A DNA stretch of 64,000 nt, taken from contig NZ_JAJJWI010000004.1 in the NCBI RefSeq assembly GCF_020907275.1, positions 177,774-241,773 of the forward strand. The letters are read 5' to 3'. This document shows, piece by piece, positions 8,655 through 16,905 of the stretch. The stretch's first letter is position 1; each line of letters begins with the position of its first letter. Below the pieces are notes generated by a model. The model ran no database searches, was not told the DNA's origin, and worked only from the letters and a program-made list of their open reading frames with translations. The translations under genes were made by a program, and so were the position numbers. This DNA comes from Pontibacter silvestris. GTDB lineage: Bacteria > Bacteroidota > Bacteroidia > Cytophagales > Hymenobacteraceae.

Positions 8655-9431
8655 TTACCAGCTGCTGCTAGCTCCTCCACCTCCAAAGGAACCTCCTCCA
8701 AAGCCACCGAAGCCGCCACCTCCGCCTCCGCCAAACATGCCGCCGCCAGAACGGAAAGAGCCAAATCCTCCGGGTACAATAATCGGTCCTCCCAAAGTTC
8801 GTGCATAGCGGTGCCCTCCTCTTCCTCCGCGGCCACCTCCGCCTCTTCTGGAGAGGAAAAACACGATCAGCATTACAATAGCAATGACAAAGAAGATGGA
8901 CGAGCCTCCTTCTGAATCACTTTCTTCCTGTGCTGTGGCCTGGTATTCACCGCTGGCTACACTAATAATAAAACTTGTGGCTTCGTCCAGGCCTTTGTAG
9001 TAAGCACCCTGCTGAAAATTAGGCTTTAGCGTCCGCTCTGTAATGCGCTTAGCTATGGCATCCGGTACAATATGTTCCATGCCATAACCTGTCTGTATAG
9101 CTACCCTGCGTTCGTTTTTGGCAATCAGTATGACCAGGCCATTATCATTTTCTGCGCCGCCAACGCCCCATCGCTCTCCAAGTTCTGCCGCATACTGGTT
9201 TATGTCGTAGCCTCCAATAGATGTAAGCGTGACAACGGCTATCTGTGTAGAGGTAGTATCGTTGTAATTTACAAGCTTCTGTTCCAGGGCTCGCTCCTCG
9301 TTGGCACTAAGCATATCAGCCAGGTCGTTTACCAGGCGGGGCGGGGTAGGCCGGGCCGGAAAATCGCTGTTCTGTGCTACGGTTAGTATGCTCAGGAGGC
9401 AGAAGTAGAAAAAGAAAATAAGGTGCTTCAT
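8655..9431 (-). CDS. TPM domain membrane protein with Gly-rich C-terminus (YgcG family)
   Basis: A 258-residue protein with a signal peptide (FFYFCLLSILTVAQ). A TPM (DUF477) domain follows at about residues 30-150 (VNDLADMLSANEERALEQKL, VVTLTSIGGYDINQYA, GLVILIAKNERRVAIQTGYG). One TM helix lies near 175-195 (IFFVIAIVMLIVFFL). The tail is very Gly-rich and ends in GGGGASSSW. Families with this layout are placed in the cell envelope and linked to membrane or photosystem repair, but the bacterial role is unclear. It is last in an operon with a second TPM gene (9-bp gap) and lemA. LemA-TPM linkage is widespread. Confidence 0.9.
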   Translation of the reverse strand: MKHLIFFFYFCLLSILTVAQNSDFPARPTPPRLVNDLADMLSANEERALEQKLVNYNDTTSTQIAVVTLTSIGGYDINQYAAELGERWGVGGAENDNGLVILIAKNERRVAIQTGYGMEHIVPDAIAKRITERTLKPNFQQGAYYKGLDEATSFIISVASGEYQATAQEESDSEGGSSIFFVIAIVMLIVFFLSRRGGGGRGGRGGHRYARTLGGPIIVPGGFGSFRSGGGMFGGGGGGGFGGFGGGSFGGGGASSSW

Positions 9432-9440
9432 TATAATTTT

Positions 9441-9878
9441 TTAATCCCCAAACGAGATATCATCGCTCAGTTCGTTAATGTCGCCTTTCTGATCGTACGG
9501 GAAGTGGGTTTTTAGCTGTTCTCCGGCCATGCGTATGCCTTTGGCCAAGCCTTCGGCATATTGCTTTTGCTTAAAGTGCTTGATCACTTCTTGTGTAATG
9601 TCTTCCCAATAGTTGCCTGGCACAATGGCATTAATACCAGCATCTCCCAAAACGGCAAACTGATGATCTTCCATAGCGACATAAAACAACACGCCATTGC
9701 GCAACTTTGTCTTATGCATGTGCAGTTCGGCAAACACTTCCGTCGCACGGTCGAGCACTTCTCCTTCACAGTAGTTTTCGATGTGTACCCGTATTTCACC
9801 AGAAGTGTTCTGCTCCGCATCTTGTATGGCGGCCATTATTTTCTGCTCGTCTGCTTCGGTTATAGTGTCTTTAGGCAT
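9441..9878 (-). CDS. Short TPM domain protein
   Basis: A 145-residue TPM-domain protein without signal peptide or TM helix. EQKIMAAIQDAEQNTSGEIRVHIE starts the domain, and LRNGVLFYVAMEDHQFAVLGDAGI is its core. It lies between lemA and the Gly-rich TPM gene in one operon, so the three products probably act together at the membrane. Function is not established. A perfect inverted repeat separates it from lemA. Confidence 0.88.
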   Translation of the reverse strand: MPKDTITEADEQKIMAAIQDAEQNTSGEIRVHIENYCEGEVLDRATEVFAELHMHKTKLRNGVLFYVAMEDHQFAVLGDAGINAIVPGNYWEDITQEVIKHFKQKQYAEGLAKGIRMAGEQLKTHFPYDQKGDINELSDDISFGD

Positions 9879-9897
9879 AGCTGTAACATTGATAACC

Positions 9898-9942
9898 GTC
9901 TGTTAGGTGGTACGACTTAATTTACCTCACCACCTAACAGAC
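9898..9942 (-). promoter_or_regulatory. Intercistronic inverted repeat between lemA and TPM gene
   Basis: A perfect 13-bp inverted repeat (9898-9910 and 9930-9942) with a 19-nt loop lies between two co-directional genes. There is no T-tract on the minus strand, so it is probably an mRNA stability or processing element, not a terminator. Confidence 0.6.
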
Positions 9943-9953
9943 AGCATTTAAAT

Positions 9954-10532
9954 TTAAAATTGTACCGTAGGAGCCTGCTGGGCACTTGCATCAGCTTCAA
10001 AATAGCCTTTCTTTTCGAAGTCGAACCAGCCGGCAATCATGTTCCGTGGAAACGAGCGAATATATGTGTTGTAGTCCTGTACTGTTTCGTTGAATTTACG
10101 ACGTTCCACAGAAATACGGTTCTCGGTTCCCTCCAATTGTGCCTGTAATTCCAGGAAGTTCTGATTCGTTTTAAGTTCCGGATACCGCTCTACAGACACC
10201 AGCAGGCGACTCAGAGCTCCGGAAAGTTCGCCCTGTGCTTCCTGAAAGCGTTGAATATTTTCCGGTGTAAGGTTATCTGGGCTAATATTGACACTGGTAG
10301 CTTTGGCCCGAGCCTCTATAACATCTGTGAGTGTACCTCTTTCAAAATCTGCGGCTCCTTTCACAGTGTTTACCAGGTTAGGCACCAGGTCGGCACGTCG
10401 CTGGTAAGCATTCTGCACGTTAGCCCATTGCGATTCTACAGTTTCGTCTTTCTGCACCATCGTATTATAGCCACAGGACGACTGCGAGATTAGTATTACA
10501 AATCCAATCAGGTAAAAGAATAATTTTTTCAT
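9954..10532 (-). CDS. lemA: LemA family lipoprotein
   Basis: A 192-residue protein of the LemA family. It has an N-terminal hydrophobic segment and a lipobox-like SQSSC near residue 20, so it is probably lipid-anchored facing the periplasm. The helical LemA core is clear (VESQWANVQNAYQRRADLVP, VEARAKATS-like segment, FNETVQDYNTYIRSFP near the C-terminus). The biochemical role of LemA is unknown, but it recurs next to TPM proteins, as here. First gene of the lemA-TPM-TPM operon. Confidence 0.93.
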   Translation of the reverse strand: MKKLFFYLIGFVILISQSSCGYNTMVQKDETVESQWANVQNAYQRRADLVPNLVNTVKGAADFERGTLTDVIEARAKATSVNISPDNLTPENIQRFQEAQGELSGALSRLLVSVERYPELKTNQNFLELQAQLEGTENRISVERRKFNETVQDYNTYIRSFPRNMIAGWFDFEKKGYFEADASAQQAPTVQF

Positions 10533-10699
10533 GTCTGAGTATAGTGTTATTATTTATAGCTTAAGCTTCGCCTGCTATAGCGATATCAGTACGAAATTAT
10601 AAAACCATCGTTCCATTAACGAATGAAACATGAAAAAATTAAGCAAGCACTATGTATAAATGCTGTGCTATGCATTTAAGACAGCATCGTTTTTGCCGT

Positions 10700-11353
10700 T
10701 TATAAGAACGGCAGCTCATTTAGTTGGTCCTTCAGCCAACCAGTAAGGCTGTAGCGATGGCGAGTAGCGGGTAGCACTTCGTGGGGCAGCAGGTTGCTCC
10801 GGAAACAAGCCAACCGACCTGCTATAGGTAGCACATCTAAAGTTTCTTCCTCTCCGTTCTCCTTAGGCAGGTACAAGCGTAGATTTCCGCCATGCTCTGG
10901 TAGCCAGTCCTCATTAAGGTACAAGATACAAGACAGCTGGCGATGATCGTTTACCTGGAACTGATCTATGTGGCGCTGGTAAACAGTGCCTGGAGGATAA
11001 ACCGTAAAGTGAAATTCATAGTCTTTAAGCCCCAGATAACAGGTGCGGTTAATATAACGCATCATCTCGTCCATCTTGTCCAGGAAAACACGCGTTGGTG
11101 GTAGCGCGTTTTCTGGTTCTATCCAGCGAATATGGTCCCCGCGTACCTCACGGTTTACCTGGAACTGATCTGCTGTGCCGATGCCAGCTTTCTTAAATGT
11201 ACCTTGCTCCTGGTGGTGCGTCAGAACCTCCATAAGGTTCTTTACCTCCTGTAAATCCAGAAAATTGTCTACAACGGCATATCCTTTATCGGAGAGGTTA
11301 TCTGCTATCTGTTCAAATTTCTGTAATGCTTCTTCTTCCAGTTGTTCCTGCAT
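10700..11353 (-). CDS. 2OG-Fe(II) oxygenase family protein (prolyl 4-hydroxylase-like)
   Basis: A 217-residue dioxygenase with the double-stranded beta-helix fold. The iron ligands are visible as H-x-D in YQRHIDQFQ and the distal His in LLPHEVLPATRHRYSLTGW, with the Arg that binds 2-oxoglutarate following. It hydroxylates an unknown substrate using O2 and 2-oxoglutarate. Related bacterial proteins act on proteins such as EF-Tu or on small molecules. It is a single gene, divergent from the prolyl oligopeptidase. Family is confident, substrate unknown. Confidence 0.88.
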   Translation of the reverse strand: MQEQLEEEALQKFEQIADNLSDKGYAVVDNFLDLQEVKNLMEVLTHHQEQGTFKKAGIGTADQFQVNREVRGDHIRWIEPENALPPTRVFLDKMDEMMRYINRTCYLGLKDYEFHFTVYPPGTVYQRHIDQFQVNDHRQLSCILYLNEDWLPEHGGNLRLYLPKENGEEETLDVLPIAGRLACFRSNLLPHEVLPATRHRYSLTGWLKDQLNELPFL

Positions 11354-11625
11354 GGCTGTTTCTTAACCTGTTATAGATATTAATACTTGTAAAGCTTTAT
11401 TTTGGCTGCCTGTCTGGCAAAAAAGCTGATAAATCTACAAACAAAACCTGTTGCTGATACTCCTGATAAAAGAAGATTCTTTTTTTAGGAAAGTTGTACT
11501 GGTAAGGCCGGAAATACTGCCGTTGTAACGCATGGTCTGTTGCTTAGGGAATGGTAGCTTTAAGCTGAAAAATGCTTAAATTAGACACCTTAAAAACCTA
11601 AACATCAAGAACAGGCGTAGCCTTT

Positions 11626-13815
11626 ATGAAAAAGACAAACATTTTATTGCTTGCCGGGAGCTTAACGGCTATGTCGGCATGCAAGACAAGTAACACCGAA
11701 ACAACAGCCTCTGGCATGGAATCTAAAACAACAACCGAAACTACTACGTCTGCTGCGACTACGCTTAATTACCCGGATACCAAGAAAATTGATCATGTAG
11801 ATGATTATTTCGGAATGCGGGTAGCTGATCCTTACCGCTGGCAGGAAACACACGACGGAGAGTTGGATAGCTGGATTGAGCAGGAAAACAAAGTAACACA
11901 GGCGTACTTCAGCAGCATTCCGTTCCGCGATAAAATCAAGCAGCGCCTTACCGAAATCTGGAACTACCCTAAATATGGTGCTCCGTTCAAAGAAAATGGC
12001 AAGTACTATTTCTATAAGAATGATGGCCTGCAAAACCAGAGTGTGCTATATGTACAGGAGTCTTTAGAGGCAGAGCCAAAAGTATTCTTCGACCCTAATA
12101 AGCTTTCAGATGACGGTACTGTTGCTCTTACAGCGCTGGCTTTTTCAGATGATGGTAAGTACGTGGCTTATGGTACGGCCAGTGGCGGCTCTGACTGGAA
12201 TACTTACTATGTAATGGAAGCTGCTACAGGCAAAAAGCTGGATGACGGAATAGAATGGGTGAAGTTCTCTGGTCCTAGCTGGTACAAAGATGGCTTCTTC
12301 TACAGCCGTTACGATGCTCCTACGGAGGGTAATAAACTGGCGAATAAGAACGAGTTTCATAAAGTATATTACCACAAAGTAGGCACGCCACAAAGCGAGG
12401 ACAAGCTGGTTTATGAGGATAAACAGCACGCTCTCCGCAATTTTTACGGACAGACTACGGATGATGAACGTTTTCTGATCCTGAATGTGTCAGAAGGTGC
12501 TAGTGGAGCCAATGCACTTTATTATAAAGATCTGACAGATGCAAAGTCAACTATAACACCTATAGTAGAGAATTTTGAGTCGGAGTACAACGTAGTGGAT
12601 AACTTCGGGGACAAGTTGCTGGTGATGACAAACAAGAATGCGCCCCGCTACCGCCTGGTGCTGCTAGACCCCGAAAAGCCGGAGGAGCAGAACTGGGAAA
12701 CAGTTATCCCGGAGAGCAGTAATGTGATTACAGGCGTTTCTACAGCAGGTGGTCGTATTATTGTTACTTACATGAAAGATGCCACCAGCGAAGTGTTAGT
12801 GTTCGATACCAGTGGCAAGCAACTTAACAAATTAGAACTGCCAGCTATTGGTTCAGTGGGTGGCTTTAATGGAGAGAAAGAAGATAAAGAAGTGTTTTTC
12901 ACGTTTACTTCCTTTACTTATCCTCCAACTATTTACTGCTACGATGTACAGAATAATGAAGTATCTCTATTCCGCAAAACAGAAGTGAACGTGGATACAG
13001 AAGCTTATGAAACGAAGCAGGTGTTCTATACTTCTAAGGATGGTACAAAAGTGCCCATGTTTATTGTACACAAAAAGGGCCTGAAGCTGGATGGTAGTAA
13101 CCCAACTTTATTATATGCTTATGGGGGCTTCAACATTTCTTTAACACCAAGCTTTAGCGTTTCGAACATGCTGTGGCTGGAGAACGGAGGTGTGTATGCT
13201 TTGCCTAACCTGCGTGGCGGTGGCGAGTACGGCGAAGAATGGCATAAAGCAGGTATGACTCCTAACAAGCAAAACGTATTCGATGACTTTATTGCAGCCG
13301 CAGAATACCTGATCAGCGAAAACTACACATCCAGCGAAAAACTGGCTGTTAGCGGCGGGTCTAATGGTGGTTTGCTGGTAGGTGCCTTTATGACACAGCG
13401 CCCTGAGCTGGCTAAAGTAGCTCTGCCTGCTGTAGGCGTAATGGATATGCTGCGTTTCCATAAGTTTACCATTGGTTGGGCGTGGGTGCCGGAATATGGT
13501 TCTTCCGACAATGAAGCTCAGTTTAAGAACCTGTACGCTTTCTCTCCTTTGCATAATATTAAGGAAGGTGTGAAATATCCTGCTACCTTAGTTAAAACAG
13601 CAGATCATGACGACCGTGTGGTGCCTGCGCACTCTTTTAAATTTATCTCTACGCTTCAGGAAAAAGGTGCTCCGGGTAATCCATACCTGATTCGTGTAGA
13701 TGTTCGTGCAGGACATGGTGCCGGTAAGCCTACATCATTGGTTATTCAGGAGGCTGCCGATACCTGGTCATTTGTGTATCAGAACATGGGCATTAATCCT
13801 TATCTGAATCAGTAA
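11626..13815 (+). CDS. Prolyl oligopeptidase (family S9A), lipoprotein
   Basis: A 729-residue serine peptidase that cleaves short peptides after proline. The N-terminus is a lipoprotein signal with Cys in TAMSACKTSN, then a Thr/Ser-rich linker. The propeller domain spans about 50-440 and opens with HVDDYFGMRVADPYRWQE. The C-terminal alpha/beta-hydrolase domain has the nucleophile Ser in GGSNGG, the Asp in DHDDRVVPAHSF and the His in AGHGAGKP. Length matches the family. It is monocistronic and followed by a strong terminator. It probably acts in the periplasm in peptide use. Confidence 0.96.
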   Translation: MKKTNILLLAGSLTAMSACKTSNTETTASGMESKTTTETTTSAATTLNYPDTKKIDHVDDYFGMRVADPYRWQETHDGELDSWIEQENKVTQAYFSSIPFRDKIKQRLTEIWNYPKYGAPFKENGKYYFYKNDGLQNQSVLYVQESLEAEPKVFFDPNKLSDDGTVALTALAFSDDGKYVAYGTASGGSDWNTYYVMEAATGKKLDDGIEWVKFSGPSWYKDGFFYSRYDAPTEGNKLANKNEFHKVYYHKVGTPQSEDKLVYEDKQHALRNFYGQTTDDERFLILNVSEGASGANALYYKDLTDAKSTITPIVENFESEYNVVDNFGDKLLVMTNKNAPRYRLVLLDPEKPEEQNWETVIPESSNVITGVSTAGGRIIVTYMKDATSEVLVFDTSGKQLNKLELPAIGSVGGFNGEKEDKEVFFTFTSFTYPPTIYCYDVQNNEVSLFRKTEVNVDTEAYETKQVFYTSKDGTKVPMFIVHKKGLKLDGSNPTLLYAYGGFNISLTPSFSVSNMLWLENGGVYALPNLRGGGEYGEEWHKAGMTPNKQNVFDDFIAAAEYLISENYTSSEKLAVSGGSNGGLLVGAFMTQRPELAKVALPAVGVMDMLRFHKFTIGWAWVPEYGSSDNEAQFKNLYAFSPLHNIKEGVKYPATLVKTADHDDRVVPAHSFKFISTLQEKGAPGNPYLIRVDVRAGHGAGKPTSLVIQEAADTWSFVYQNMGINPYLNQ

Positions 13816-13832
13816 GTAAGGCAAATATTAAG

Positions 13833-13885
13833 TTCTAAAGCAAAAGCCGCAATGTTTAAAAGATGTTGCGGCTTTTGCTTTAGAA
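13833..13885 (+). terminator. Intrinsic terminator with 20-bp perfect stem
   Basis: Bases 13833-13852 and 13866-13885 are perfect reverse complements with a 13-nt loop. The right arm is T-rich. Confidence 0.8.
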
Positions 13886-13957
13886 GCTCTTGTGCATACT
13901 GATAATGGCAAGCCCGACTAAACTTTATTAACTTAGCGTCTCACAAAGCAGCTAACT

Positions 13958-14743
13958 ATGGCAAAAGCAACAGGAGGCACAAGCCAGTTTATCATTCGGT
14001 CTAACGAAATCGATTACCGTGGACAGGCTACTTTGCCAGCCTTAGTAGGCTGTTTACACGAGGCAGCATGGGAGAATACGACAGCGTTGGGCATTTCTAT
14101 GTATGATCTGCTGGAGCAAGGATTGACTTGGGTACTGCAGCGCATACGCCTGGAGATATTCCGCTACCCTAAGCATGATGATAAAATTATAGTAGAAACC
14201 TGGGCCTCTGGCCGTGAGAGGGTGTTTATGCACCGTGACTTCCGGATTTATAGTGCAGAACGGGAACTGCTGGGGCAGGCAACAAGTGTGTGGCTGGTAA
14301 TGGATGTTGTAAAGCGACAACTGGTGTCGGTGCCGGATTTTATAACTGCCGTAGAGATAGTGCCGGGGCAGGAGCCATTGCCTTTTGCCAAAGGAAAGCT
14401 GCCGCAGCTACAGGTAGCACAGTATGAGCAGCAAATACCTGTGCGCTGGCACGACATTGACCTGAACCGGCATGTAACTAATACCCGCTATCTGCAATGG
14501 GCGCTGGATACACTGCCATTGGAACTGCTGGAGCATCATTATTTAAATGAGCTGGACATCATCTTTAAAGCAGAAAGTGTGTTAGGTGACATTGTTGTCT
14601 CGGAAGCAGCTGCGTTAGCAGAACAAGAGAGCATGTATATACATAAACTTACCAGCCGTGATAGCGGAAAAGAACTGGTGCAGGCAAAAACAACCTGGAG
14701 CCTGTATGGTGGCTTAGGCAAACCAGATTATAACGAACAATAA
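13958..14743 (+). CDS. Acyl-ACP thioesterase (FatA/FatB-like)
   Basis: A 261-residue protein made of two hotdog domains. The first (about 10-140) reads EIDYRGQATLPALVGCLHEAAW with YDLLEQGLTWVLQRIRLEI. The second (about 160-250) opens with VRWHDIDLNRHVTNTRYLQWALD, a close match to the catalytic region of plant FatA-type thioesterases. It would release free fatty acids from acyl-ACP in the cytosol. It is followed after 14 bp by a GNAT acetyltransferase gene in the same direction, so they are probably co-transcribed. Confidence 0.9.
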   Translation: MAKATGGTSQFIIRSNEIDYRGQATLPALVGCLHEAAWENTTALGISMYDLLEQGLTWVLQRIRLEIFRYPKHDDKIIVETWASGRERVFMHRDFRIYSAERELLGQATSVWLVMDVVKRQLVSVPDFITAVEIVPGQEPLPFAKGKLPQLQVAQYEQQIPVRWHDIDLNRHVTNTRYLQWALDTLPLELLEHHYLNELDIIFKAESVLGDIVVSEAAALAEQESMYIHKLTSRDSGKELVQAKTTWSLYGGLGKPDYNEQ

Positions 14744-14757
14744 ATAAAGAGACATAA

Positions 14758-15231
14758 ATGAGTGTAACTGTAAGAAAAGGCACTGAGAGTGATCTGCCAC
14801 AAGTTCTTGCGCTTATTCAGGAACTGGCGGAGTTTGAACGTGCTCCCAATGAGGTAACGAATACTCTGGAAGATATGCAGCGGGATGGTTTTGGCGAGAA
14901 TCCGATATTCAGTTTTTTTGCTGCTGAAACAGCAGAAGGTATTGTTGGTATTGCGTTGTACTACACCGCCTATTCTACCTGGAAAGGAAAAACCTTATAC
15001 CTGGAGGACCTGGTTGTAACAGAGCGCCTGCGCAGGAGTGGTATTGGCAGAAAGCTGTTCAATGCCGTAGCGCAAGAGGCAAAAAAAACAGGTATGAAGC
15101 GTTTTCGATGGCAGGTACTGGAATGGAATGAGCCAGCTATTGCTTTTTACAAGAAGATTGGTGCTGACCTTGATGGTGAATGGTTTAACTGCACCATGAC
15201 AGCGCAGCAGATTCAAGACTATAATGCATAA
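14758..15231 (+). CDS. GNAT family N-acetyltransferase
   Basis: A 157-residue single-domain acetyltransferase. The acetyl-CoA loop is the R-R-S-G-I-G segment in VVTERLRRSGIGRKLFNAV, preceded by the beta-4 strand LYLEDLVV. NEPAIAFYKKIGA near the C-terminus is typical of the diamine/spermidine acetyltransferase-like group. The substrate is not known. Its 3' end overlaps the end of a degenerate minus-strand frame (15185-15593). Confidence 0.92.
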   Translation: MSVTVRKGTESDLPQVLALIQELAEFERAPNEVTNTLEDMQRDGFGENPIFSFFAAETAEGIVGIALYYTAYSTWKGKTLYLEDLVVTERLRRSGIGRKLFNAVAQEAKKTGMKRFRWQVLEWNEPAIAFYKKIGADLDGEWFNCTMTAQQIQDYNA

Positions 15232-15593
15232 AGACAACAGAGAAGAGCCCATTACAACTTGTTGTAACGGGCTCTCTGGTTGTAATAGGCCCCCCCACTC
15301 CTTTATTTATTGCTACTTTTTCACTAAAGAGACCAGGGTATTTGTCTGCCACTTTAAGATATTGTCTTTTATATTGCAGATAGCCCCATTCTAGCCCAAA
15401 CCGCACATAAAAGAGGAACCTTAACACAACTTCTTTTAAATCCAGAGTAGAGAAACTTATGTCTTCATTCCAAAAAAGATAGTAAAAAGCAATCGGTAAG
15501 CCCCAGATTAAAAGGCCTCGAACAAGAATGAACTTCCGTATATTTTTTCGCTTTTGTTTCCATTTTTGAAGGAAGTCCTTTCTTTAAATTCAT
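15185..15593 (-). pseudogene. Disrupted small membrane protein gene (frameshift near start)
   Basis: On the minus strand a protein-like frame runs from about 15580 to 15185. It has a basic start (FLQKWKQKRKN), a hydrophobic segment (GLLIWGLPIAFYYLFW) and a second one (VVLRFLFYVRFGLEWGYL). No ATG exists in this frame. An ATG at 15593 lies in the frame one base away, and shifting at the A-run about 12 bases later would join MNLK to the rest. The lower end reads over a run of seven C and into the GNAT gene, so the true stop may also be lost. The pattern resembles small two-helix membrane proteins of unknown function. It is either a pseudogene or a homopolymer sequencing error. Confidence 0.5.
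15245..15274 (+). terminator. Hairpin after GNAT gene, without T-tract
   Basis: A stem of GAGCCC/GGGCTC plus TTACAAC/GTTGTAA around a 2-nt loop, with one internal mismatch. No T-run follows, so it may be a weak or factor-dependent terminator. Confidence 0.45.
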
Positions 15594-15648
15594 TGTATGG
15601 GATAAGAGGGATTATTAGCTTTTTGCTAAGTCTGCAGTTATCTTATTC

Positions 15649-15972
15649 TTAGCTCCGCTCAACATCTATGCCTACCACTTCCAGCATAGAGGCAAAGTAT
15701 ACCAGCTTATTAGGGTAGCGTTCTATTTGTTTCGCCAGAATTTCCGGTTCATGCTCATTCTGGTACTCTTGCAGGTCCTGCAGGTTACGACAGGTATATT
15801 GCAGGGCATAGGTGGTACCTCCGTTTTCTATTTCGTTGAGCAGGCGGGCTACCTGGTTACGCAGAAAAAAACCTGTGCTCATTACCTCCGGAATATGTAC
15901 TTCCTTTACCCACTGCAGCCATTCTTCGGCTACACTATTCTCTATACTTACAGTTATATTATATAGTATCAT
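15649..15972 (-). CDS. DUF4286 family protein
   Basis: A 107-residue cytosolic protein. MILYNITVSIENSVAEEWLQW with VKEVHIPEVMSTGFF, then ENGGTTYALQYTC and a C-terminal LEVVGI, match DUF4286, a small ferredoxin-like family common in Bacteroidota. A longer frame extends upstream to 16062, but the family begins at this methionine. On the minus strand TACTTTCG lies just upstream, one base off the -7 consensus, which would give a very short leader. Function unknown. Confidence 0.85.
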   Translation of the reverse strand: MILYNITVSIENSVAEEWLQWVKEVHIPEVMSTGFFLRNQVARLLNEIENGGTTYALQYTCRNLQDLQEYQNEHEPEILAKQIERYPNKLVYFASMLEVVGIDVERS

Positions 15973-16107
15973 ACCCGAAAGTACGAAATTCAGCATTATA
16001 ATGGAGATAGCAAGTATGTAAATATGCATGTAGGCAACGCTGAAGTTCAGAATAGAAACCATCAGGGAATGCTAATATCTCCATAAATAAAAGGTGCCTC
16101 AAGAATA

Positions 16108-16145
16108 GAAAAGGCGACAGAGCAATGTTTCTTGCACTATCGCCT
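16108..16145 (-). terminator. Terminator of the 16171-16728 lipoprotein gene
   Basis: On the minus strand AGGCGA pairs with TCGCCT, with further inner pairing (GCAA/TTGC), and TTTT follows the right arm. Confidence 0.6.
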
Positions 16146-16170
16146 CCCTGCAGTTAAATGAGCGGGACCT

Positions 16171-16728
16171 TTATTGGCAGGTCCAGTTACCAACAGTGCC
16201 GTTGACATAAGCGTTATCAGCCTGAGGCTGATAAGCTACTATAACTGGTTTTGTGTTGGAGGCTGTTAACAGCTGCAATTGCCCTTCGCTCAACTGGATG
16301 TAAACAACACCCTTGTCATCACAGGCAGCTCTGATTATGCCTGCGCCATTACTTAAAGTATAGCTGCTATTGGTGCTCAAACCAGTAGCAGTCAGTTCTT
16401 TTATCTCATATACTTTGGATGGAGAGATGTCTCCTGATTTGCCCAGTGCCATTTTTTCAGCACTTTCCACTTTGCCGCCAATCCAAAGGTTTTCACCCAG
16501 ACAAGCAGAGGTTTCAGCAATCAGGTCAAAATATACCTCGTCGTTTGCTGCTGCAATAGCAGCTACTGTAATAGTGCCTGTCTCTTTTACTGGTACAGGT
16601 AGTTCTGTTACCTGCTGTTCTTTTGCTTTATGATCTACACGTGTTGTGCAGGAAGAGTAGAACAGCAACAGGCAGCAAACTACTAAAAGGTATAATCCGG
16701 AATTAACAGAGGTAAAGGTTCTTTTCAT
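16171..16728 (-). CDS. Hypothetical lipoprotein
   Basis: A 185-residue protein with a signal peptide and lipobox (LLLFYSSC, Cys at about 27), so it is probably a periplasmic or outer-membrane lipoprotein. The mature part contains ETSACLGENLWIGGKVESAE and three more Cys-bearing positions, ending in NGTVGNWTCQ. I do not recognise the domain. The start codon lies inside a near-perfect inverted repeat, which suggests control of translation. It is a single gene with its own terminator. Confidence 0.8.
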   Translation of the reverse strand: MKRTFTSVNSGLYLLVVCCLLLFYSSCTTRVDHKAKEQQVTELPVPVKETGTITVAAIAAANDEVYFDLIAETSACLGENLWIGGKVESAEKMALGKSGDISPSKVYEIKELTATGLSTNSSYTLSNGAGIIRAACDDKGVVYIQLSEGQLQLLTASNTKPVIVAYQPQADNAYVNGTVGNWTCQ

Positions 16729-16785
16729 AGGCTAGTGTAATAAGTTGACACACAGTAGGTTTGTTAGTCTATTATACTAGCCTAT
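16727..16785 (-). promoter_or_regulatory. Inverted repeat enclosing the lipoprotein start codon
   Basis: Bases 16727-16742 and 16770-16785 are inverted repeats of 16 bp with one G-T position and a 27-nt loop. The minus-strand ATG (16726-16728) overlaps the base of the stem. If transcription starts upstream of 16785, the mRNA would hide its start codon in a hairpin. On the plus strand a T-run follows at 16788-16794, so it also has terminator shape in that direction. Confidence 0.55.
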
Positions 16786-16905
16786 AGTTTTTTTGTTGTA
16801 CTATTAAGAGTATGTTTTGAGGATTATTGTTATTTTCATGATGTTGATAGCCACCATGTTGCTATATGCAAAGATCTGATGTTATGGAGAACAAAACTGC
16901 TGAGG

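Noticed and set aside
8471-8836. A 121-codon minus-strand frame rich in Glu and Ala
   Set aside because: It overlaps the Gly-rich tail of the TPM gene in another frame; the GGN codon repeats there produce the open frame as a by-product.
10696-10713. GCCGTT/AACGGC hairpin at the end of the 2OG oxygenase gene
   Set aside because: It contains the stop codon and is followed on the minus strand by A, not T, so it does not have terminator form.
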